A stretch of DNA of 11,836 nucleotides, from contig MUCU01000055.1 in the NCBI GenBank assembly GCA_002817055.1, positions 1 through 11,836 on the forward strand, written 5' to 3'. This document shows, piece by piece, positions 6,618-11,836 of this stretch. The DNA comes from SAR202 cluster bacterium Io17-Chloro-G7. GTDB lineage: Bacteria > Chloroflexota > Dehalococcoidia > UBA3495. The translations under genes were made by a program, and so were the position numbers. The notes beneath the pieces are model-generated. The model had not been told where the DNA came from and did not search any database. It worked only from the letters and a program-made list of their open reading frames with translations. Numbering within the stretch: position 1 is the stretch's first letter; every line of letters starts with the position of its first letter.

Positions 6618-7857
6618 AACGTTGAATTCCCCCTTTTACGTATCCATCGCCGTCCGCCAGAGCCATTACGCTTGCCTTGATTGGGTCTAGCAACCAGGTT
6701 TCCGATGCCTTGACATATTCGGGGTAAACGGGAAGCCTGGGCTTCAACTCAAACCCCTTGGACGCGGTGCGGTCCCTTAATTGGTCCAAGCCCGGCCACG
6801 GCGCTTCCGGATTAACATAGTCGATGGTCAAAGGAGAAACCCCACCCCAATCGTTTATACCCGCGTCGAGGTAGATTTCGTAGTCGTTGGCACTCAAGTT
6901 GGGTGGGACTTGAATGTTCATTTCCGGTTCTAATAGCAACCGGGCCACAGCGACGGTCCAAAGCAGTTCTTCGGTTTCAGCATTGGGGGAACAACCCATA
7001 GGCGTTCCCGGTTTCGCTCGGAAATTTTGTACTATCACTTCTTGAACGTGGCCAAAACTTAAGTGAAGCCGCCGGATCGCCAATAACGCGTCGATCCGTT
7101 CTTGGCGGGTTTCACCGATTCCTATCAGGATACCTGTCGTGAAGGGTACACGCAACTCTCCGGCGATTTCTATGGTGCGCAAACGCACTCTGGGCCGTTT
7201 ACTGGGAGCGAACTCGTGGGGGCCGCCCTTCTCATGCATCCGTAGGCTGGCGCTTTCCAGCATCAGACCCATGGATGGATTATACGGCTTAAGGCGGGCC
7301 AACTCCCGGCGGCTCATCGTCCCGGGGTTGGCGTGGGGCAACATCTGCGTTTCCCGGGCAACCAGTTCGCAGACATGAGCGACATATTCCAGCGTGGTGT
7401 TGAAGCCTCTGTGCTCCAACCACTCCTTGGCTTCCGGGTAACGCTGCTCCGGACGTTCGCCTAAGGTGAAGAGGGCCTCGGTACAACCCAATCGCTGCCC
7501 TGCCTTAGCTACGTCCAAGACTTCTTCAGGGGTCAGATACAAGTTACCGCCGGTGGCGGCAGGGTCTTGCCGAAAAGTGCAGTAGCCGCAAAAATCCCGG
7601 CAGAGCCTGGTCAGGGGGATAAAAACCTTGGGGGAGAACGTGACTGTGGTGCCTTTGCCTTGGTCGCGAAGCTGCGCCGCCACAGCGCAAAGGTCTTTGA
7701 GGCGGTTGCCGTCTGCGCTTACTAATGCCGCAGACTCCATTTCGCCAATGGCTTCGCCCCGAACGGCAGCGTCCAATAGCTCGTCTATTGGCGGCAACGA
7801 AGCACTGGTATCCCCACTATACTGGCCGACCGCAGTTCCGGACTCTAATAATCTCAA
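6604..7857 (-). CDS. cofG: CofG: FO synthase subunit 1 (radical SAM)
   Basis: Second radical-SAM half of FO synthase; it closes the deazaflavin ring on the CofH product. The iron-sulfur motif C86-x3-C90-x2-C93 appears as LCRDFCGYCTF. CofG-specific stretches are TLGERPE (131-137), MLPHANPGTM, GLMLESAS, TTGILIGIGETRQER, VIVQNFRAKPGTPM and GINDWGGVSPLT. It has 417 residues in this reading. The start is uncertain. TTG at 7857 is the leftmost candidate, with GAGAG-rich sequence as a weak ribosome-binding site, and the first in-frame ATG is only at residue 40. An internal TTG at residue 21 would remove a non-conserved N-terminus without touching the core. It is the first gene of the F420 cluster. 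A candidate promoter lies about 200 bp upstream. Confidence 0.96.
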   Translation of the reverse strand: MRLLESGTAVGQYSGDTSASLPPIDELLDAAVRGEAIGEMESAALVSADGNRLKDLCAVAAQLRDQGKGTTVTFSPKVFIPLTRLCRDFCGYCTFRQDPAATGGNLYLTPEEVLDVAKAGQRLGCTEALFTLGERPEQRYPEAKEWLEHRGFNTTLEYVAHVCELVARETQMLPHANPGTMSRRELARLKPYNPSMGLMLESASLRMHEKGGPHEFAPSKRPRVRLRTIEIAGELRVPFTTGILIGIGETRQERIDALLAIRRLHLSFGHVQEVIVQNFRAKPGTPMGCSPNAETEELLWTVAVARLLLEPEMNIQVPPNLSANDYEIYLDAGINDWGGVSPLTIDYVNPEAPWPGLDQLRDRTASKGFELKPRLPVYPEYVKASETWLLDPIKASVMALADGDGYVKGGIQRYAGN

Positions 7858-8187
7858 TTGATTAAGTCTCTCTCTAGGCTAAAAACGGTGATACCTAGCA
7901 GGACATCCGGGGTTTTAAAACTAGTTTAGAGCTTCGATCAGTCTTCGAGTTCAATCCAGGGTTGCTGTATTCCGATGAGATTAGCGACAGAGCAATCTCG
8001 ACCTCAAAATATAGGCTCTTCGCCTTGCGCAAACGGACTGTAGAACCTTTTGGATATGACAAATATTGTAGTCCCAGATTCCCACGCAAGGCAACTGCTC
8101 AATGCGGAAGTGGGACGTTGGGAGTTTGGTTTCGGATCGAAAAGCTAGGGTTGAAATATGTTGAGAGAATCCCGCAGTGTCTTGGTC
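7858..8187. other. Intergenic region between ruvB and cofG
   Basis: About 330 bases between the ruvB stop and the cofG start, both on the minus strand. Frames of up to 89 codons exist but have no recognisable protein character. It contains the candidate promoter described separately, which would leave about 200 nt of untranslated leader before cofG. I see no known riboswitch fold and no intrinsic terminator with a stem and T-run after ruvB, so read-through from ruvB cannot be excluded. Confidence 0.6.
8065..8094 (-). promoter_or_regulatory. Candidate sigma70-type promoter of the F420 cluster
   Basis: On the minus strand TTGCCT (8094-8089, four of six -35 consensus bases) is followed after 18 bases by TACAAT (8070-8065, five of six -10 bases). 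Transcription would start near 8058 and read into cofG. It was found by eye and is the best match in this gap. Confidence 0.45.
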
Positions 8188-9216
8188 CTACAACCCAGCC
8201 AAGCGGGCTTGTTCGGTGGGGTCGAGCTTAGCGTATGATCGGCCCAAGTAATCGTGGGCCAGCTTGGTAGCAACGCGGCCCCTGGGAGTGCGTTCGATGA
8301 ATCCCAACTGCAACAAATAGGGTTCCCAAACATCCATGATTGTGTCCGAGTCTTCGTTGATTGACGCTGCGAGGGTCTCCAGACCTACTGGTCCTCCGGA
8401 GAATTTGTCGATTATGCTCTCCAGCAACCTGCGGTCGGACTGGTCCAGACCCAATTCGTCAACCTGTAGCTGGGCCAGCGCATCCCTGGCGACCGGCCCA
8501 GTGACGCTGTTGTTCGCTTTCACCAAGGCAAAATCCCTGGAACGCTTTAGTAATCGGTTGGCGATCCTGGGAGTCCCCCGGGAGCGGGAAGCGATTTCCT
8601 CAATCCCACTGTGGTCTGTGTCCACTCCCAAAATTCGGGCCGAACGCTGGACAATCACCTTCATATCCGATGGGTCGTAGTACTCCAGACGAAACACGGA
8701 GCCGAACCGGTCTCTCAACGGTGCGCTAATCATGGAAAACCGGGTGGTTGCCCCAATCAGGGTGAATGGGTTAATGCGCAGGTTGACGTTGCGTGCGGCC
8801 AATCCTTTACCAACCATCCACGACAGGAAGAAATCTTCCATCGCCGAGTAGAGTACCTCCTCCACGACCCGGTTCAGGCGGTGCACCTCGTCGATGAACA
8901 GCACGTCTCCTGGCTGTAAACTGGTCAAGATTGCCGCCATGTCCCCGGCCCGCTCCACCGCGGGTCCCGAGGTGACCCGAATCTCGACCCCCATTTCCTG
9001 GGAAATGATGTGGGCCAGAGTGGTCTTCCCCAAGCCGGGTGGTCCGTAGATTATGACGTGGTCCAAGGACTCGCCCCGAATCTTGGACGCTTGGATGGCG
9101 ATGCTAAGGTTCTCTTTGGTCTGGCTCTGGCCGACAAAGTCCTCAAGCCGCCGAGGACGCAACGTCAAATCCAGGTCGTCTTCTTGAACCGCACCCGAGA
9201 TCAGGCGCTCGGTCAT
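8188..9216 (-). CDS. ruvB: Holliday junction branch-migration ATPase RuvB
   Basis: Hexameric AAA+ motor that, with RuvA, drives branch migration of Holliday junctions in recombinational repair. Numbered from the ATG at 9216 (342 residues, normal length), it shows [12 protein letters not shown] near the start, Walker A GPPGLGKT (58-65), Walker [12 protein letters not shown] (104-114), sensor 1 LIGATTR (153-159), the box APLRDRFG (165-172), sensor 2 [12 protein letters not shown] (214-225), and a winged-helix DNA-binding domain from about 270 with [12 protein letters not shown] and [11 protein letters not shown] slightly longer form from GTG at 9231 is possible. The ATG is better placed behind GAGGGG with four intervening bases. 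ruvA and ruvC are not adjacent in this window. A strong promoter-like sequence lies just upstream. Confidence 0.97.
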   Translation of the reverse strand: MTERLISGAVQEDDLDLTLRPRRLEDFVGQSQTKENLSIAIQASKIRGESLDHVIIYGPPGLGKTTLAHIISQEMGVEIRVTSGPAVERAGDMAAILTSLQPGDVLFIDEVHRLNRVVEEVLYSAMEDFFLSWMVGKGLAARNVNLRINPFTLIGATTRFSMISAPLRDRFGSVFRLEYYDPSDMKVIVQRSARILGVDTDHSGIEEIASRSRGTPRIANRLLKRSRDFALVKANNSVTGPVARDALAQLQVDELGLDQSDRRLLESIIDKFSGGPVGLETLAASINEDSDTIMDVWEPYLLQLGFIERTPRGRVATKLAHDYLGRSYAKLDPTEQARLAGL

Positions 9217-9265
9217 AACTCCCCTCAACACCCCACGAGTGTTCGAATCCGGCTGTCTGAAATCG

Positions 9266-9294
9266 ATTCTAGGCTAGGGCCTAATCACCGTCAA
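9266..9294 (-). promoter_or_regulatory. Strong sigma70-type promoter for ruvB
   Basis: On the minus strand TTGACG (9294-9289, five of six) and TAGAAT (9271-9266, five of six) are separated by exactly 17 bases. The predicted start near 9259 leaves a leader of about 43 nt to the ATG at 9216. This separates ruvB transcriptionally from the lipoprotein gene upstream. Confidence 0.65.
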
Positions 9295-9372
9295 GGAATA
9301 AGGGTCACCGATCATATAGGTCTTGTGACGCTGGATTGACTACCGGACTGACCAATATCTTACCTCGTTTAT

Positions 9373-10854
9373 CTAGGGAACCGGCTCACCATAAACTTCG
9401 ATGGACATGGCGCCGGTGTTTCCCCCGCTGGTGTCTACGGCTTCGAAACGCAGGCTCTTTCCGGCGATATCGGTTTCAAAGTAATAAATCTTGTCGGAAC
9501 TCTCAAGAACGAAAGGGCCAACGACTTCGCCATTTTCGTTAACCACCTTGAAAGAGAAAATCTCGGCTGATGTGCCCATTGTCCTGGACCAAAAACCTAG
9601 GGAAGTGACGCGGGTTTCCGATGGCAATTCGATTTCCAGCCAGGCGTCGCTGCCATCGCCATTGGACGACCACGCCGTGGCTGGATTACCGTCCACTGCT
9701 TTGGCGGCCCCGAAGGAAGATTCGTTGTCACCATTACCGTAGTTGGAGCTAACACCTACGACCCTGGCGCCTAGTTCCGGCGATGCTAGATTTTCTCCGC
9801 GGTCACCGGAGGTTTGAAACGCAGCAGGGGAAGCGAAGGGCTGACCGGGGTCTACCAGGAACCAGGAAATAAACTCGGCGTCCGCTTCGTAGGGGTTTCT
9901 CTTTTGTACGCTAACCCAGGGCGGAATCCCCTCAAGCTCCCCAGAACCCATGACTATCGTCCCTATTAAGCCATTCTGGTAGTCGATCTTCCCCGAGAGT
10001 TGGTAGATAAGTTCCGGCCCGGGGTGAGTATGAACGCTGGTCTCACCGCCCGTAGGCACTTGAACCAATACGAAGACCGCCAATGGCGAGTCCGGGATGA
10101 CCTCAAGAGGGCTTTCGTCAAAAACCAGGGTTGAATTGGGCAGATTGGACGCCGGAGCCGAACCTGGTGCGGTTAGTTGGACCTCCCAAAATACCGATGG
10201 ACCGTCAAGGGCGAGGTGCCGGTGTGATTCGCCAGCGGAGACCGCCGCTCCTTCTCCAGTCGCCAGGGTCCTTTCGTCCTGACTTGATTGGAACTGATGT
10301 TGCCCTTCCTCGGCGTAAATAAAAGCGAATTCATGGACATGCTCTAGGCTCTGGCCAGCGGCCAACGTAGATTCGTAAGCGACCCAGGAAAGGCCTCCTT
10401 CGGTCACCTCCGGTAACAATTGCTGCGCCAGCAATGTAGTTTCCGCACTTCCTCCAAGCGCCGCCCCACCCATAGAAATCGCGCCGGTGTCGACAACCGT
10501 TCTGGGGGCCGGAGTTGGAGCTGAAGATGCCATTTTAGTTGAAGTGGGTTCTGGATCTCTGGGCGTAGGCACAGCGGCCGGGGCCTCAGCGGTAGGCTTG
10601 GCCACGGGGGTACCCGTTGCAGTGGGAACCGTTGGTCTAGGCCTCACGGTAGCCGAGGTTGTGGCCGTCGGGGGGGCGATGGTTGTAGCCGTTGGAACGG
10701 CAGTATCAGATGAGATTTCCTGGGTGCTTGATGGCGTCCCATCAACTCCGCCGCCGCAGGCGACGAGAAAAATAAACATGGCAATGGTCATTGCCGAACG
10801 ATTCGGGTACCAATCCCCCCACGGGGAATTTGGGAGAATCATAGCTGTTTCCAT
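9373..10854 (-). CDS. Lipoprotein with two cupin domains and a discoidin-like domain
   Basis: Predicted exported lipoprotein of 493 residues with unknown substrate. A hydrophobic segment (about 22-30) ends in the lipobox L-V-A-C33, followed by GGG. Residues about 38-120 are a Pro/Thr/Ala-rich spacer. Cupin 1 spans about 155-228; likely metal ligands are H172, H174 and H211, from EHVHE and GESHRH. Cupin 2 spans about 243-336, with SVHTHPGPE (H275, H277, E281) as motif 1; the histidine normally closing motif 2 is absent, where the sequence reads IPPWVSVQK. Residues about 365-490 resemble an F5/8 type C (discoidin) carbohydrate- or ligand-binding domain, with AVDGNPATAWSS, DAWLEIEL and the ending MSIEVYGEP. 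It probably acts outside the cytoplasmic membrane. The start could instead be ATG 10842, which has GGA eight bases upstream. It stands alone upstream of ruvB. Confidence 0.88.
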   Translation of the reverse strand: METAMILPNSPWGDWYPNRSAMTIAMFIFLVACGGGVDGTPSSTQEISSDTAVPTATTIAPPTATTSATVRPRPTVPTATGTPVAKPTAEAPAAVPTPRDPEPTSTKMASSAPTPAPRTVVDTGAISMGGAALGGSAETTLLAQQLLPEVTEGGLSWVAYESTLAAGQSLEHVHEFAFIYAEEGQHQFQSSQDERTLATGEGAAVSAGESHRHLALDGPSVFWEVQLTAPGSAPASNLPNSTLVFDESPLEVIPDSPLAVFVLVQVPTGGETSVHTHPGPELIYQLSGKIDYQNGLIGTIVMGSGELEGIPPWVSVQKRNPYEADAEFISWFLVDPGQPFASPAAFQTSGDRGENLASPELGARVVGVSSNYGNGDNESSFGAAKAVDGNPATAWSSNGDGSDAWLEIELPSETRVTSLGFWSRTMGTSAEIFSFKVVNENGEVVGPFVLESSDKIYYFETDIAGKSLRFEAVDTSGGNTGAMSIEVYGEPVP

Positions 10855-11131
10855 TTTATCGCAATCGGCAAAGTCCTATTACTGCGGTTTATCGCTTCGC
10901 CCCCCGTTCAGCTACCACGAAGTTCGCCGACTAGTAAACGCCAATCTGTAGCTCCATGCAATCGCGAGTGTAGCATTCGTTAATGTGGCATTCAACTGAA
11001 TACGAATCAGCCACTACGGCTAACTAAGAACGTTAACTGGTCCGAAATAGCATCACCTTTGAGGATTGAATCGATTCTCTATCTTTATCATCTACTATCT
11101 GAACGGCGAATTTGGTGTACGGGGCCGGATT
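10855..11131. other. Intergenic region upstream of the lipoprotein gene
   Basis: About 275 bases lie between the divergent lipoprotein gene and the broken luciferase-like gene. I see no coding frame of substance and no clear -35/-10 pair. GATAAA-like hexamers occur before the lipoprotein ATG without a good -35 partner. The missing 5' part of the broken gene would be expected here but is not recognisable. Confidence 0.5.
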
Positions 11132-11644
11132 TTGTACGATTCCGTTTGGGTCACGGAGCACCTTTTTCCAGCACGGCATAGTTTAGGCAACGCTGTCGCT
11201 GTTGGCCTACCTAGCCAGCGTAATTAAGACCATCCGCTTGGTCACCGTAGTTGCGGTATTGCCCTTTCATAACCCTATCCAGTTGGCGGAACAGGCAGCT
11301 ACAGTCGACCTGCTAAGTGACGGTAGGTTGGATTTGGGCATTGGCCGCGGTTTGGCCAAGAGGTTGGAGGGCCACCGGAACATCAGGTGGATTTGCTTCC
11401 TGAAGACTACCGGTCATACCGCTGCCGCTTTTCCCGGGACGTGACCTTCGATTACGACTCGATGTTCGAAAACGTCACCCTTTTCGGCACTCCGGATCAG
11501 GTGGCGGACCACGTAGAAATCTTGCGGAACTCGGGTGTGGAGAAATTAATCTTTTTCATCAACTACGGTGGGGTCGAGAGCCGGAAGGTTCTGGATTCTC
11601 TGGAGTTGTTCGCCAAAGAGGTTATGCTTCGCTTCGCCGACTAG
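11132..11644 (+). pseudogene. Broken luciferase-like (LLM) oxidoreductase gene
   Basis: Three fragments of one luciferase-like protein occur in order but in changing frames. From about 11135 one frame reads YDSVWVTEHLF, the strand and active-site loop of the family. Near 11195 the reading moves to another frame, which gives LAYLASVIKTIRLVT, PFHNPIQLAEQAATVDLLS and GRLDLGIGRG. At about 11345-11370 it returns to the first frame and joins directly to a C-terminal part, LPEDYRSYRC, then ENVTLFGTPDQVADHVEILR, ending at TAG 11642-11644 after SLELFAKEVMLRFAD. The middle of the barrel (well over 100 residues in intact relatives) and the true N-terminus are missing. It is a different subfamily from the intact luciferase-like gene at 2413-3372. 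Two frame changes plus a large deletion make sequencing error an unlikely sole cause. Confidence 0.85.
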
Positions 11645-11836
11645 GTGGGCAAATATTAGCGCACAAATCATGAAGATTTATACCGTGGCCGTTTTGCGCT
11701 CGGGGGCAGCGTCAAGTAGCCGGAGGGTCTCCTACGTTTCTGGATTCCGGCCTGCGAGTTTGTGAATAAATCCCCGAATTACCGGTGCTGGAAGTAAAAT
11801 AAGGTATCCGGGACGGCTGAGGTGTGTGGTGGAGCA
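11645..11836. other. Right-edge stretch with nothing recognised
   Basis: About 190 bases follow the stop of the broken gene up to the window edge. I see no coding frame with family character, no RNA gene and no strong repeat. Confidence 0.5.

Noticed and set aside
7873..7881. TCTAGGCTA shared by the leaders of cofG (7873-7881) and ruvB (9268-9276)
   Set aside because: Many shared nine-mers are expected by chance in a window of this size, and in ruvB it simply overlaps the -10 region.
7962..8231. Plus-strand frame of 89 codons between cofG and ruvB
   Set aside because: It runs antisense into the 3' end of ruvB, has no family character and is explained by chance in a short gap.
9236..9256. 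TTCGAAT flanked by possible T-stem, suggesting a tRNA end
   Set aside because: The five bases on each side (GAGTG and CCGGC) do not pair, and no acceptor or anticodon arm can be placed.
10487..10951. Plus-strand frame of 154 codons opposite the lipoprotein N-terminus
   Set aside because: It is a low-complexity Val/Gly/Ala mirror of the Pro/Thr-rich spacer on the other strand, without independent coding signs.

Overview
The window looks like part of a bacterial chromosome from the phylum Chloroflexota, perhaps the SAR202/Dehalococcoidia side. This is an inference. It rests on a complete deazaflavin (F420) precursor pathway outside Actinobacteria, on luciferase-like oxidoreductases next to it, on a lipoprotein with a long Pro/Thr/Ala linker typical of that phylum, and on frequent GTG/TTG starts. 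There is no rRNA or other marker gene to fix the taxonomy.

Layout. Bases 1-644 hold no convincing gene, only a 12-bp tandem repeat and an unassigned open frame running in from the left edge. A plus-strand gene (645-1460) encodes a small membrane-anchored zinc-ribbon/TPR protein. It converges with a long run of minus-strand genes, which read from right to left as: a bicupin-discoidin lipoprotein (10854-9373), ruvB (9216-8188), cofG (7857-6604), cofH (6617-5277), cofD (5170-4235), cofC (4230-3526), a luciferase-like flavin/F420 oxidoreductase (3372-2413) and fabI (2253-1480). A palindromic interspersed repeat lies between the last two. At the right end a plus-strand luciferase-like gene is visibly broken (11132-11644).

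How the genes work together. CofG and CofH are the two radical-SAM halves of FO synthase and overlap by 14 bp. CofC activates a three-carbon phospho-acid with GTP. CofD transfers it to FO, giving F420-0 or its dehydro form. cofD and cofC are 4 bp apart. The glutamate ligase CofE/FbiB, needed to finish F420, is absent from the window. The downstream luciferase-like oxidoreductase belongs to a superfamily in which many members use F420 and is a plausible consumer of the cofactor. FabI (fatty-acid elongation) and RuvB (Holliday-junction migration) are housekeeping neighbours.

Regulation visible in the sequence. A good sigma70-like promoter lies 43 nt before ruvB. A second candidate lies about 200 nt before cofG and would drive the F420 cluster through a long leader. 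No convincing intrinsic terminator, tRNA, CRISPR array or insertion sequence was seen. The most unusual items are the lipoprotein's domain combination, the Tyr-to-Phe change in the FabI active site, the C-terminal extension of CofH, the N-terminal extension of CofC, and the decayed oxidoreductase. I did not find a clearly new multi-gene system.
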